Source: Hymenobacter perfusus | GTDB lineage: Bacteria; Bacteroidota; Bacteroidia; Cytophagales; Hymenobacteraceae | Direction of reading: 5' to 3' | Assembly (NCBI RefSeq): GCF_003944765.1 | Contig: NZ_RWIU01000010.1 | Span: forward strand, 60,447-124,446 | DNA length: 64,000 nucleotides | Shown here: positions 43,501-51,771 of the stretch, one piece after another | How the letters are laid out: each line of letters starts with the position of its first letter | Numbering within the stretch: the stretch's first letter is position 1 | Position numbers and translations under genes: made by a program | The notes under the pieces: generated by a model | Seen by the model: the letters and a program-made list of their open reading frames with translations, nothing else | What the model was told of the DNA's origin: nothing | The model's database searches: none

Positions 43501-44169
43501 GTCTGCCTGGCCTCCAACATCATCGAGGTAGGCGTGGACATCGATCGTCTGGCGCTGATGGCCATTGTCGGGCAGCCGAAGACGACTGCTCAGTACATTC
43601 AGGTTTCGGGCCGGGTAGGGCGTCGTACCTGGGAGCGGCCGGGGGTAGTAGTTACCCTGTATTCGCCTTCCAAGCCCCGGGACCGTTCGCATTTTGAGCA
43701 GTTTCGCTCCTACCATGAACGGCTATATGCGCAGGTCGAGCCCACAAGTCTGACCCCCTTCTCACCGCCGGCCCTGGACCGGGCACTGCATGCCCTGATG
43801 ATCTGCTGGGTACGGCAGCGCCTCCCAGTCAGTATAACGCCGGATCAGATGATCCCAATACGCAAAGCGCTTGACGAGCTGCGGGATCGGATCATACTGC
43901 CCCGGGTGCGCACCATTGCTCCCGGTGCGGAGAGCGAGGTGTCTGCCATGCTGGCACTTCGCCGCTCAGAGTGGGAAGACTGGCAGCCCCAGACATGGCA
44001 GGACACCATAGAGGCTCAGACTCTATCCCCCGGTCTGACCTATCCGGCCGGGGAGGCTGAACCAGTTTCAGGTAATCGCCAGTGGGCCCTGCCTGGGTCC
44101 ATGCGCAATGTAGATGCTACCTGTAGCCTAAAGGCCGGTATTTTAAACTCTAACTCCCTGCATATATGA
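40555..44169 (+). CDS. drmA: DISARM DrmA-like SF2 helicase
   Basis: The 1204-residue protein has a very acidic N-terminal stretch (about 60-100), then a helicase core: Walker A IWFPTGGGKTEAYLGLSAF near 521-539, a four-cysteine zinc ribbon formed by CPWCNARMG (about 643) and CPDAGCHFS (about 700), motif II IIQDELHLIAGPLGSIVGLY near 768, SSTATVRRYREQI, and motif VI ASNIIEVGVDIDRLALM with QVSGRVGRR near 1018. The G-G-G-K-T loop, QDELH and the following YEG are characteristic of DrmA and its relatives. It is translationally coupled (ATGA) to a DUF1998 gene, the usual DrmA-DrmB pair that blocks and unwinds incoming phage DNA. Confidence 0.88.
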   Translation: MLVENTANRTKLLRSLRLELVGPEQPSETETLIRERPGGRYGVGILYPIGASAFEGTNPTQNEPEDEKEEEADEEEVTFRRVGGEESSTPDDDAPDDDGEFDLTLANARRPSSMALSFVADIMPGMALAVHVAGGRYNRVRPLPGSSIASVDGSATTAQEPADRKQACEENENQKDLSAPGTTWHRHGVEITLDHIAAEELCGPHATYRKTIKFTSDQLQLEVQIISRRQEKDNIRLLTVALTNRTLAGERRGQDSKALFQAEMLVRILIGEEPVARILPYPSVAGVSEGHLDRAAREEEASMALLYRNQHIFAIGHGCAADWTAEPLSGAALTVKTDMLPQCEVAALTPDIRMPNESGEWAVLSIPMAPLAGLTPGEDGLSDVRNLLELYGKWIADRHAEVKGLAAHFRPAANSNLKEAEKCLQRMREGLEWLGQDKEAAEAFRLANHAILLQQRRGGSLREPRWNEAEAKLTFAPFTDPDLTETGGTRGNWRPFQLAFILMNLRSAVVGDDLQRENVELIWFPTGGGKTEAYLGLSAFAVFYRYLTAPDSELQGTHILMRYTLRLLTAQQFQRAARLICAMEWLRARSPDQRLNGAPVVSIGLWLGGETTPNWRAGALKALQELTGRNAGTAKNPLLISRCPWCNARMGVRASAITGFPARAARAGRGRGMAAAPADFVLGYQQEAVGDGIQRTVVFACPDAGCHFSSASSRTLPVYVVDEDIYELRPTLVIGTVDKFAQLAARPEARSLFGIDADGHRIVSPPGLIIQDELHLIAGPLGSIVGLYEGVIEELCTDRRTGSAVRPKIISSTATVRRYREQIKNLYAREQVTLFPPPGLVHTDSFFSAPSLNVNGQAMPGRIHVGVHAPGLGSLQTAQVRTFSSLLHSPTRFGSDQAKDPWWSLLLFYNSLRELGGASTLFQSDIREYLRVQSRREPEQSGGKRLRRRLWQVLELTGRVTSEEVVGFIEDMERPCGNRPVDVCLASNIIEVGVDIDRLALMAIVGQPKTTAQYIQVSGRVGRRTWERPGVVVTLYSPSKPRDRSHFEQFRSYHERLYAQVEPTSLTPFSPPALDRALHALMICWVRQRLPVSITPDQMIPIRKALDELRDRIILPRVRTIAPGAESEVSAMLALRRSEWEDWQPQTWQDTIEAQTLSPGLTYPAGEAEPVSGNRQWALPGSMRNVDATCSLKAGILNSNSLHI

Positions 44170-46100
44170 CACAGGTTCGCCGCAGTCAGCTGATTTCTCC
44201 CTTTGGTTCCGGCGCGTTGCTCACGGATGAAAAGGGCATCACGCATGTTACTTCCGCCATTGATAAGTGGTTTCCTTCGACGGCTGACAGTCCCACGCTC
44301 GATGTTGACAGTTTTCGGGTGGATGAACCAAGACTAAGTCGTCGTTTGGGGACGGATCATTTCCGGCTTCCGCCGGATTTCAACCTCCGCCGGAAAAAGA
44401 ATGCCAAGCTTAGCATTCCTTCACAGCGCTTTCCCTCCTGGCACTTCTGTCCGGAGCCCTATTGCGGGCTGATGCGGCAGGCCAGCCCGACTACGGACAT
44501 GGCCGTTTACTGTGAAAACACCACAAACCACTCCGGAGGCAAAAAGGTGAGAATGTTTCAGGTGCGCTTCGTAGCGATGTGTGACCACGGACATATGAGT
44601 GACTTCCCGTGGCGGGAGTGGGTTCACCGGCAGGTTGAACCTACGTGCACCATGCCGATGCGGTTAAAGGCAATGGGAGGCGCAGAACTGAGCAGCATTC
44701 AGGTAAGCTGTAGCTGTGGATCGGTTAGCCCCCGCAATATGGGCGGCGTTCTGGAATCCAATCGTGATGAGCAGACCACACGGCTTAGCACCACACTGGC
44801 CGGGGATGGTATCCTTTACACATGCCGGGGTGCCCGGCCATGGGCAGTAGTGGGGGACCAGGGTAAAGGAGACTGCGGGCGCCACATACAGGGTAGTTTG
44901 CTCAACGCATCCAATCTGTATTTTGGCGACACAGTCAGTTCCATCTTTCTTCCTCCGGCGGAAGGATCAGGCATCTCAGATGAACTGCTTATAAAAGTTA
45001 ATGACCCGGACCTGGCGGACCTTAGACCCGCCATCAAGTCGGGGGCTTTAAAGATCCCTCCGGCCCGGAAAACGTTTCGTTCTGTTCTGAAACTTCGGGA
45101 AGATGTGGTACCGGATGAGATCCTGGACGCTGCCATCGGAATTGTCTGTGGCCTACGCGAAAAACCTTCCGATTCCGGCACGGATCCAGGGAACGAATAT
45201 CCCGATGAAGTGGCCTACCGACGGGAAGAGTACGAGGTACTGCTGAAGGAACGTTCGGGAAGACTTCTGACCATTCGTGATCCTGGACAGGAAAACTACA
45301 GCGAGGAAATCCGAAGCTGTTTTTCCAAAGTCATGCTGGTCGAGCGGCTCCGGGAAACGAGGGTGCTGACCGGATTCACGCGCGTAATGCCCGGTGGTGG
45401 GCCAGCGCTTACCCCGGAAATGAAACGAGACCTGCTGCGGGCTGTGCCCGAGGCTGCCGACATACCTAGTGAAAACTGGCTTCCCGCTTCGCTTACCTAC
45501 GGGGAGGGCATCTTTATCCAGTTCGACGAGGATCAGCTCAGGGTTTGGGGAAAAGATGAGGATTCCGAAGCCAGATCACCCCTTAACCAGCGGTTCGATA
45601 AACTTCACAGTCGTTATGAGAGTACCATGCGATACCAGGAAGGACATCTGGACGGACCTCGCTTTGTCTTGATCCACACCTTTGCCCACCTGCTTATAAA
45701 CCAGCTGGTATTTGAATGTGGGTACAGCTCAGCCTCGCTGCGCGAACGTCTCTACGTTTCAAGTGACCCTGATAAGCCCATGGCAGGCCTGCTGATTTAT
45801 ACCGCTGCCGGGGATTCGGATGGGACCATGGGCGGACTGGTCCGTTCCGGCGAGCCGGCTAATCTGGAGATCATCATCAGGCGGGCACTCTCTCAGGCCG
45901 AGTGGTGTGCCACCGATCCGATCTGTATGGAAGCCGGAGAGGCAGGTCAGGGGCCGGACTCCTGCAACATGGCCGCCTGCCACAACTGCGCGCTGATACC
46001 GGAAACTTCGTGTGAGGAATTTAATCGGTTTCTGGATCGTGGTCATGTGATCGGGGTGGAGGAAAAAGGCATCAGCTCCTTTTTCACCGCTCTTCTATAA
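44166..46100 (+). CDS. drmB: DISARM DrmB-like protein (DUF1998)
   Basis: The 644-residue protein starts RRSQLISPFGSGALL, a typical opening for DrmB. It has cysteine pairs in HFCPEPYCGLM near 94 and CSCGS, and ends with the DUF1998 core: HTFAHLLINQLVFECGYSSA, LIYTAAGDSDGTMGGLVR and the metal-binding SCNMAACHNCALIPETSC followed by NRFLDRG near 598-625. DrmB forms the complex with DrmA in DISARM and provides DNA-end or methylation-state sensing. Its ATG overlaps the drmA stop. No drmC (phospholipase D-like) gene follows; instead a 193-nt gap and an unrelated-looking gene come next. Confidence 0.9.
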   Translation: MTQVRRSQLISPFGSGALLTDEKGITHVTSAIDKWFPSTADSPTLDVDSFRVDEPRLSRRLGTDHFRLPPDFNLRRKKNAKLSIPSQRFPSWHFCPEPYCGLMRQASPTTDMAVYCENTTNHSGGKKVRMFQVRFVAMCDHGHMSDFPWREWVHRQVEPTCTMPMRLKAMGGAELSSIQVSCSCGSVSPRNMGGVLESNRDEQTTRLSTTLAGDGILYTCRGARPWAVVGDQGKGDCGRHIQGSLLNASNLYFGDTVSSIFLPPAEGSGISDELLIKVNDPDLADLRPAIKSGALKIPPARKTFRSVLKLREDVVPDEILDAAIGIVCGLREKPSDSGTDPGNEYPDEVAYRREEYEVLLKERSGRLLTIRDPGQENYSEEIRSCFSKVMLVERLRETRVLTGFTRVMPGGGPALTPEMKRDLLRAVPEAADIPSENWLPASLTYGEGIFIQFDEDQLRVWGKDEDSEARSPLNQRFDKLHSRYESTMRYQEGHLDGPRFVLIHTFAHLLINQLVFECGYSSASLRERLYVSSDPDKPMAGLLIYTAAGDSDGTMGGLVRSGEPANLEIIIRRALSQAEWCATDPICMEAGEAGQGPDSCNMAACHNCALIPETSCEEFNRFLDRGHVIGVEEKGISSFFTALL

Positions 46101-46158
46101 CACCTGCCAAAATGTAGTCAGTATCCACAAATCAGCACCTTCAGAGTTTCACCCATCC

Positions 46159-46248
46159 ATGCATGGCGACCTGAGCAACGCGAACGAAGCTTTCCTGGAC
46201 CTGGCAATCCATGATCCGGACAGTAATTGGCAAATCCTGCTTCGATGA
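46159..46248 (+). CDS. Possible 29-residue peptide or gene relic
   Basis: An ATG-started frame reads NANEAFLDLAIHDPDSNWQI and ends at 46248 in the gap after drmB. It looks compositionally protein-like but is too short to judge and may be the remnant of a gene that once followed drmB. Confidence 0.25.
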   Translation: MHGDLSNANEAFLDLAIHDPDSNWQILLR

Positions 46249-46254
46249 TTAAAG

Positions 46255-46262
46255 TACCTTTG
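46255..46262 (+). promoter_or_regulatory. Candidate Bacteroidota -7 promoter box (TACCTTTG)
   Basis: TACCTTTG matches the TAnnTTTG consensus and lies 31 nt before the ATG at 46294, a sensible leader length. A TTG occurs upstream at 46227, but the spacing of 25 nt is longer than the usual 19-21, so the -33 element is uncertain. Confidence 0.4.
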
Positions 46263-46293
46263 TCTCCTGTAGCAATCAGCCGGGACCCTTTAC

Positions 46294-48333
46294 ATGATCA
46301 TCCAACATCCTCTCAACGACTTTCTTTACAGCCTTTTCCCGGACGCCGAGATCTTCGGCCAGAACCCGGAAAAGCTCGTTGAGCACCTGACCGACTTCTA
46401 CACCTTTGGCCCCTACCGCCCCACTGTTACTATCAAGGGGGCAGTGGTGGAAGTAAAGATTGATACCAAAGCCATCAGCAGCCAGAAAGCGGAGTACGAC
46501 AAGGTGCTGCGCCAGTGCGAGGCCCGCCAGTTTCAACGGGCCCTGCCGCGTTTGCGGCAGCTCATCCAGCAAAATCCGACCGTCTCCGAGTATCACCGCG
46601 TGCTGGGCCAGGTACTCTCCGAGCTGGGCCAGCCCGATGAAGCGCTGGACGCTCTGATTGACGCACTGCGCTGGGATCCGCGCAACGGCTACGCCCTGAT
46701 CATGGCGGGCAACATCTACGCCCGCCAGAAGGACGATCTGAAATCCGCCAAGACCTTTTACGACCAGGCCCTGGCGGTAAACCCCAAGGATTTCATTGCC
46801 ATCAACAACATCGGCGGCAACCTCATGCAGCTGGGCCGCCATCAGGAGGCCGAGCGCTACTTCGAGATTGCCCACGAAATCGAACCCGACTACCCCAACA
46901 CGCTTTATGCCCTGGCCATGGTCAGCCAGCAACGCCGCGACTACGCGTCGGCGTTTTACTTGGCCACGCGTGCCCTGCGCAACGCCCGCCCCGGCGACCC
47001 CATCCTGCGGGCCAGCTTGGCTCTGGCCACCGAGACGGCCACCCAGTACCTGAACAGCACCAACACCTTCGCCATTGCCAACGAGTACCAGGAAGCGGTA
47101 CAGGACCGGGCCGGGCTGGAGATCCGCGTGGATGAGGACCCACTCATTCCGACGGCCGCCAAGCTGGAGATTGCCGAGAATTACGGCCGCCGCTACCACC
47201 AGGTGCGCTTCAAGCCCGGTTACCCGGCCGTGGAGCACCTGATCATGCACGAGATAGTGCACCTGGACTTCATCCTGCAGGCCCGGGCCGCGGACGGCAA
47301 CCTGTTGTTCACGACCACTGGCAAAAGCAAGGAGAAGTTTATCCGGGCCGCCGAGCCTCAGCTCAAGAAGCTGCAGAAGACCGGCTTCCCGGAGCAGAAC
47401 ATTACCAGCTACATCAATTCGCTCTTCGAGGGGATGATGCGCCAGGTGTACAACCAGCCTATCGACCTATTTATCGAGGACTTCCTGTACCGGGAGTTTC
47501 CCGAGGCCCGGCCCCTACAGTTCCTCTCCCTGCTCAAGCTGCTGCGCGAAGCAACGGAAGCCGTCCGCAACAAGCATGCGCAGGAATACTCTCCGCCGGC
47601 CGTACATAAGGCCAGCACGGTGCTCAACCTGGTGATGGCCCTACAGTTCCGGGACTTGTTTGGCTACGATGCCCTGCCCGACTTCAAAGCCCCGGCCCTG
47701 CAGGTGAAGGAAGCCGAGCGGCTGTGGTCGGAATACCAGGAATACCGGGCCGACCGGCAGCCCGGCGAGGAATACGAGCTGGTGCAGCACTGGGGCGAAG
47801 ACCTGGGGCTGGCTGCTTACTTTGAGTTGAAGGACGAGACGACAGTACGCCGGGAGCAGTCATCGGCTTCTGCTGACGTGGCCCCCTTCCTGGCGCCCAC
47901 CGACGAGCCAGCGGGGCAGGCCTCCCCCGAAGACCTGCTGGCCCGTATCGAGCGCGACCCTTTGGGACTCGATGAGCCCGAGCCCGCCGACGCCCACCAG
48001 GGCCAGATGTCCTTTGCCGACAGCCCCGCCGGCGGCATGGCCGTCATGTTTTACTGCCTGGACTGGCTCAAGCACTTCGACGGCAAGTCGCGCCAGCAGG
48101 TGCAGGACATCACCTTTGAGATTGCCATGCTGGGCCGCTCCGGCCTGGACCCAAAGGACTCCGCTCAGAAGTACAACTTGGCCTCGGTACCGGGCAAAAA
48201 GTACTCGGCTTTGCACCTGCTCACCGGCATGTACACCGGCTTCCGGCAGCTGGACCCCAGCCTGGATACCGGGCTGGACTTTGGCAAGGAGCTGGAAATG
48301 GCCCGGGCCATGCACAAAGGAAAGGATGAGTAG
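46294..48333 (+). CDS. TPR-repeat protein with an HExxH zinc-metallopeptidase-like motif
   Basis: Residues 85-240 contain at least four tetratricopeptide-like helix pairs (for example LGQVLSELGQPDEALDALI and AINNIGGNLMQLGRHQEAER). The middle part carries VEHLIMHEIVHLDFIL, an HExxH zinc-binding motif at about 319-323, and an LFEGMMRQVYNQPIDLFIED segment that could give a downstream acidic ligand. The C-terminal 200 residues are unrecognised. There is no signal peptide, so it is cytoplasmic. It overlaps the MazG-like gene by 8 nt and starts 193 nt after drmB. The pairing suggests a peptide- or protein-cleaving effector controlled by TPR-mediated binding, linked to nucleotide hydrolysis. Confidence 0.7.
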   Translation: MIIQHPLNDFLYSLFPDAEIFGQNPEKLVEHLTDFYTFGPYRPTVTIKGAVVEVKIDTKAISSQKAEYDKVLRQCEARQFQRALPRLRQLIQQNPTVSEYHRVLGQVLSELGQPDEALDALIDALRWDPRNGYALIMAGNIYARQKDDLKSAKTFYDQALAVNPKDFIAINNIGGNLMQLGRHQEAERYFEIAHEIEPDYPNTLYALAMVSQQRRDYASAFYLATRALRNARPGDPILRASLALATETATQYLNSTNTFAIANEYQEAVQDRAGLEIRVDEDPLIPTAAKLEIAENYGRRYHQVRFKPGYPAVEHLIMHEIVHLDFILQARAADGNLLFTTTGKSKEKFIRAAEPQLKKLQKTGFPEQNITSYINSLFEGMMRQVYNQPIDLFIEDFLYREFPEARPLQFLSLLKLLREATEAVRNKHAQEYSPPAVHKASTVLNLVMALQFRDLFGYDALPDFKAPALQVKEAERLWSEYQEYRADRQPGEEYELVQHWGEDLGLAAYFELKDETTVRREQSSASADVAPFLAPTDEPAGQASPEDLLARIERDPLGLDEPEPADAHQGQMSFADSPAGGMAVMFYCLDWLKHFDGKSRQQVQDITFEIAMLGRSGLDPKDSAQKYNLASVPGKKYSALHLLTGMYTGFRQLDPSLDTGLDFGKELEMARAMHKGKDE

Positions 48334-48661
48334 CCCCATCGACGAGCTGCTGGAGCAGCTGCGCCAGTTCCGCGACGAGCGGGACTGGGCGCAGTTTCAC
48401 AACGCCAAGGACCTGGCGCTGGCCCTGAGCATTGAGGCCGCCGAGCTCAACGAGCAGTTCCTGTGGAAGACGGCTGAGCAGGCCAGTCCCGATAAGGTCC
48501 GGGAGGAGCTCGCCGACGTGCTGCTCTACGCTTTTCAATTGGCCGACAAATACGACTGGGACATTGCCGAGCTGATGCGCGAAAAGCTTGCCCGCAACGC
48601 GGAGAGGTATCCGGCCGACAAAGCGAAAGGATCAGCCACCAAGTATGACCAACTGTCATGA
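48326..48661 (+). CDS. MazG-like nucleotide pyrophosphohydrolase
   Basis: 111 residues from the ATG that overlaps the stop of the TPR gene. The sequence LALSIEAAELNEQFLW gives the E-x-x-E metal-binding helix, and REELADVLLYAFQLADKY gives the E-x-x-D second helix, the two signature helices of MazG/dCTP-pyrophosphatase (RS21-C6-like) proteins. A conserved-type ending RNAERYPADKAKGSATKY is also present. Such enzymes hydrolyse non-canonical or specific NTPs. Coupling to the TPR/HExxH gene suggests it alters the nucleotide pool during the response or removes a nucleotide signal. Confidence 0.85.
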   Translation: MSSPIDELLEQLRQFRDERDWAQFHNAKDLALALSIEAAELNEQFLWKTAEQASPDKVREELADVLLYAFQLADKYDWDIAELMREKLARNAERYPADKAKGSATKYDQLS

Positions 48662-48715
48662 TAGCTGCCGAATCCTTATTGGCTTGTGCTTAAAGCAGTG
48701 GGATTAAAAATTCCC

Positions 48716-48916
48716 TTAGCCTATTTGCCAATGTTTTTTTACTCTTGCCAAGCTCTCGGGGTGGAGTTCCTTTTCGTCGTTCAATGTGATTGCCTGCGCA
48801 AACGCCAGCTGATGGCCGGCGTTGGTTTTCTGGAGGGTGCTCGCACGATCTAACTCCCCTATGACGGCAAACCCAACGAGCAAGAACTTGTCCACCGGGC
48901 TGGTGGGGGCCGATTC
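48716..48916 (-). pseudogene. C-terminal fragment of an unknown gene
   Basis: This minus-strand frame has no start but reads like protein: VDKFLLVGFAVIGELDRAST, then LAFAQAITLNDEKELHPESL, ending RVKKHWQIG. A TAG at 48917 interrupts it; before that the same frame continues LVSALRPWN. It is probably the decayed end of a gene. The rest of the 312-nt gap to 48973 shows nothing else. Confidence 0.35.
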
Positions 48917-48973
48917 CTAGTTCCAGGGTCTTAAAGCGGATACCAAGTTAGTGGGTGCGGTTAGCTTAATTCA

Positions 48974-49282
48974 CTAAGAGTGTGTGCACCGGCAACGGAT
49001 ACTCCCGTTGCGGCTGACAACACTCACGCCCGTGCGTCCGTGCGGGCAGCGGCAGCTTCTGGGGGCATCAGCGACTAAGCTTTTTACTGCTGGGGCAATC
49101 AAGCCTACTTCTTCGGCGGCAATGTTCGCCACCGCCGCTTTAGGCTGAACCTGAATCGCTACTACTTCATACTCCCCTCCCTGGTGTTGGTCCTGTAAGT
49201 GCTGGTTGATGAGCTCCAACAAGGGAAGCTTTTTCAAGAGCTCTTGCACCTCGTGCTGCTGCTCGGCGGTGAGTCTGGCCAT
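48974..49282 (-). CDS. Hypothetical 102-residue protein, last in the envelope-type operon
   Basis: Starts at ATG 49282, 24 nt after the lipoprotein gene. The N-terminal half is helical and charged (AEQQHEVQELLKKLPLLELI). The C-terminal end is unusual, with Arg and Cys pairs (SCRCPHGRTG, RCRCTHS). No family or signal peptide is recognised. The cysteine-rich tail might be a frameshifted or relic ending. Confidence 0.45.
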   Translation of the reverse strand: MARLTAEQQHEVQELLKKLPLLELINQHLQDQHQGGEYEVVAIQVQPKAAVANIAAEEVGLIAPAVKSLVADAPRSCRCPHGRTGVSVVSRNGSIRCRCTHS

Positions 49283-49306
49283 ACGATTTATCAGGTTAAT
49301 GATGGA

Positions 49307-50038
49307 TTAAAAGTTGACGGTGAGCAGGACGGAATCCGCCACCCGGGTTTTAAGGCCATTCGCGTCGAGCACTGTGCCCCGGACTTTGATGGTTGTGCCA
49401 AGTGGGTAGGCTGAGGCCGCATAGACTGTACTTACCCGGGACGTGTCGTTCGACTGGAGCTGGTTATTGCGAAACCGTCCGTTGGCCCGGGTGCCGCTAG
49501 GCAGAAAGTCTTCAAACAAAACCCGGTTACCCGTCGACACGTTTCGCCGCTGCGTATTACGCAGCGTCCCCACCAGCCGCACTTCACCGGTAAAGTTGGT
49601 GCCCAAACCGAAGCGGTTTGGCTCAATAACCAGGGAGGCGGGTACTGAAGGGGTGGCTTCGATAACGTCCTTCAGCGCGTACTCCTGCACGGGGCTGTCG
49701 TACTCGAGTTGGGCGGTCACCTCAACGGAGCCGGGCTGCAGGGGCATGCGCAAGGTGGCTTTGGCGATCAACTCTCCGTTGATGAACTCGGCTTTGGCCG
49801 TGTACTTGGCTGTGCCTGCCGGGGAAAACAATCCCTTCCCAGCGGTGAACACCACGTTGCGCCGATCCGCACTGGTTTCGGGCGGCAGTTTCACGCTAAC
49901 CTCCGCCGTAGATTGCCCATCAGCTTCCAAGGTGCGGGGGCTCACGGTAAAAGCTTGCAGCACGTCCCCCACAGGTACATCTTTTTCGCACCCGGTCAGC
50001 AGGCCGGCGGCAAGGAACAGAAAAACGAGCTGTTTCAT
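49307..50038 (-). CDS. Lipoprotein with Ig-like (invasin/BIG-type) domains
   Basis: The N-terminus MKQLVFLFLAAGLLTGCEKD is a short hydrophobic signal followed by a lipobox (LLTGC), so the protein is lipid-anchored. The rest (243 residues in all) is beta-rich: FTVSPRTLEADGQSTAEVSV is the start of a BIG-1/invasin-type repeat, and the VRGTVLDANGL end is similar. Such proteins are surface or periplasmic. It overlaps the upstream gene by 4 nt and is probably transcribed with it and the small gene downstream. Confidence 0.75.
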   Translation of the reverse strand: MKQLVFLFLAAGLLTGCEKDVPVGDVLQAFTVSPRTLEADGQSTAEVSVKLPPETSADRRNVVFTAGKGLFSPAGTAKYTAKAEFINGELIAKATLRMPLQPGSVEVTAQLEYDSPVQEYALKDVIEATPSVPASLVIEPNRFGLGTNFTGEVRLVGTLRNTQRRNVSTGNRVLFEDFLPSGTRANGRFRNNQLQSNDTSRVSTVYAASAYPLGTTIKVRGTVLDANGLKTRVADSVLLTVNF

Positions 50039-51771
50039 TTAAATAGAAGGGAAGTGACATCCTTCAGCCCTTGGATGAAATCAATGTCGGTGGAGAGTGA
50101 CAGGTACATGCCTGGCGTAACGACCTTGTTGGACGTCTCCGGGTGCTTGGAAGTGCGCTTGAGCAGGGCCAGCCCGCCGCTGACCTTGAATGCCCGCCGG
50201 AACCGGTAGGCCGGCCCGACTAGGAGCGACATGTTGTTGTACAGGTTGTCGAATTCGCTGTTGGGCAGGGTACCCAGCGTAAAGCCTAGATTAAGCGAGA
50301 GGTGCTGCCAGACTGAGTTGCGCGTTACGAAGCCGTAATCCGGGCCATACCCCTGCGAGTCATTGCCTCCGGTCTTTAAGGGCGGGTCAAAATATTTGGG
50401 AAACCGATTACGCCGCGTGTTTTTGTCGATTGGGCGGAAGTAAATGTTTACACCCCAGTACAGGCGTGGTAGGTACACCAACTCATCACGGAGATTAGGC
50501 ACAGCTATGTTGGTCAGACCAGCATCAAGGAAAAGGACGTTGCCCCCAGCAGTCTTCAAGTCACTGGCCACCGTGCCACCGACCAGCGTCGTGCTTTGCA
50601 GTATTTTATCCGTCTTATCAATTAAGCTTTGGATGGTTTTCCCGCCACTCGCCAGTCGTCCGTAATTTTTGCGCATCCCAGCGCGTATGTCTGAGACGAC
50701 CTGCCGGGCGCTTCTTAGGACGACTGGCACAGGCGTGCTGCCACTGACAATTGCCGCGTCTACCAGCTGCTGCAAACTATCGCAGTAAGCGATGTTCGCT
50801 TCCAGGTTTTGTAAGCGCCTGTGCAAATATTCCATCTCCGTAGGCTGGTCCTGATACAATCTGGTGGCATTAAGCAGCCCGAGTTGCATATCTCGGTAGC
50901 GAGTACCGGCAAGCAGTTCCAGGCCGTCCCCTACCCGCTGGAATCCGAGCTTCGCCATCTTGACCGCTATGCCCATCGCCTGGATTTGCGCTTGGGTAAG
51001 TGGTGCCGCGACGTCAAACTTCGCTGGGTTGGATAAACGGGTGTAAACGGTATCCAGGGTAGCCTGGTAGAATGTACTGTACTCAGCGTAATCGAAGTCC
51101 AGCGCCGTTCGTTGCAGGTCGGCGTTGAGGACTTGGCCTGCCAACTGGTCGTACTTGCGCTTGGCAACCGGTTCCATTTTCTTTTCGGCCACACGGGCCG
51201 GGTCGGTCTTGCTTTGCTGTAGTAACGCATTCACATCGAGAAGCGCGGTCGAGTTATCCGGCGAGAACTTCTGTATAATCTCAATGTCAAATACCTTGTT
51301 GGGCTTTAGAGGGGGAAAGAAGATGTCGATGCCCGTAGCAGTAACGTGATAGGTTAAGGCCACGTCTTTCACAGCCCGCAAAGTCCTGGCTGGCTTAGCC
51401 GCTGCCTTAATTTCCTCCGCTGTTAGAGGCACCCCATCGGCAGCCTTAGCTTTCGCCTCCAAGGTTAACTGGGCTTCCTCCACAGCTTTCTGCTTACTCG
51501 TAACACCCTCGCCTGTCGCAGGGTCAATAACGGTCATGACCAGTTGCCGCCTGCCGTGCGCATACCTGGACTCGTAAGCATGTACGTCCAGCACGTCTTT
51601 GACCGTCAGGTGCTCGATAGTTAGGGTAAAGGATCGGTCAAACGGAATAGGCTTATCGGTTTTGTGGGTCAGGTAATCATACTTTATAAGGCCCTCAGAA
51701 TCATAAGGTGTCTGGGCCCGAGCGCCCAATGCGCAAAACATCCATATAGACAGAAATAGGGTGTATCTCAT
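50035..51771 (-). CDS. Secreted, probably outer-membrane, protein of unknown function
   Basis: MRYTLFLSIWMFCALGARAQ is a signal peptide with a cleavage-like ARAQ. The following 560 residues contain a helical middle (KQKAVEEAQLTLEAKAKAAD) and a C-terminal 150 residues with alternating hydrophobic and aromatic strands (LYWGVNIYFRPID, LSLNLGFTLGTLP, MSLLVGPAYRFRRAFKVSGG), like a beta-barrel. No family is recognised. It overlaps the lipoprotein gene by 4 nt. The upstream 650-nt region should hold its promoter. Confidence 0.65.
   Translation of the reverse strand: MRYTLFLSIWMFCALGARAQTPYDSEGLIKYDYLTHKTDKPIPFDRSFTLTIEHLTVKDVLDVHAYESRYAHGRRQLVMTVIDPATGEGVTSKQKAVEEAQLTLEAKAKAADGVPLTAEEIKAAAKPARTLRAVKDVALTYHVTATGIDIFFPPLKPNKVFDIEIIQKFSPDNSTALLDVNALLQQSKTDPARVAEKKMEPVAKRKYDQLAGQVLNADLQRTALDFDYAEYSTFYQATLDTVYTRLSNPAKFDVAAPLTQAQIQAMGIAVKMAKLGFQRVGDGLELLAGTRYRDMQLGLLNATRLYQDQPTEMEYLHRRLQNLEANIAYCDSLQQLVDAAIVSGSTPVPVVLRSARQVVSDIRAGMRKNYGRLASGGKTIQSLIDKTDKILQSTTLVGGTVASDLKTAGGNVLFLDAGLTNIAVPNLRDELVYLPRLYWGVNIYFRPIDKNTRRNRFPKYFDPPLKTGGNDSQGYGPDYGFVTRNSVWQHLSLNLGFTLGTLPNSEFDNLYNNMSLLVGPAYRFRRAFKVSGGLALLKRTSKHPETSNKVVTPGMYLSLSTDIDFIQGLKDVTSLLFK

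Noticed and set aside
46276..47262. Long minus-strand open frame (328 codons) opposite the TPR gene
   Set aside because: It mirrors codon structure of a GC-rich gene, has low-complexity V/G/L-rich translation and no motif; the plus-strand TPR protein is clear.
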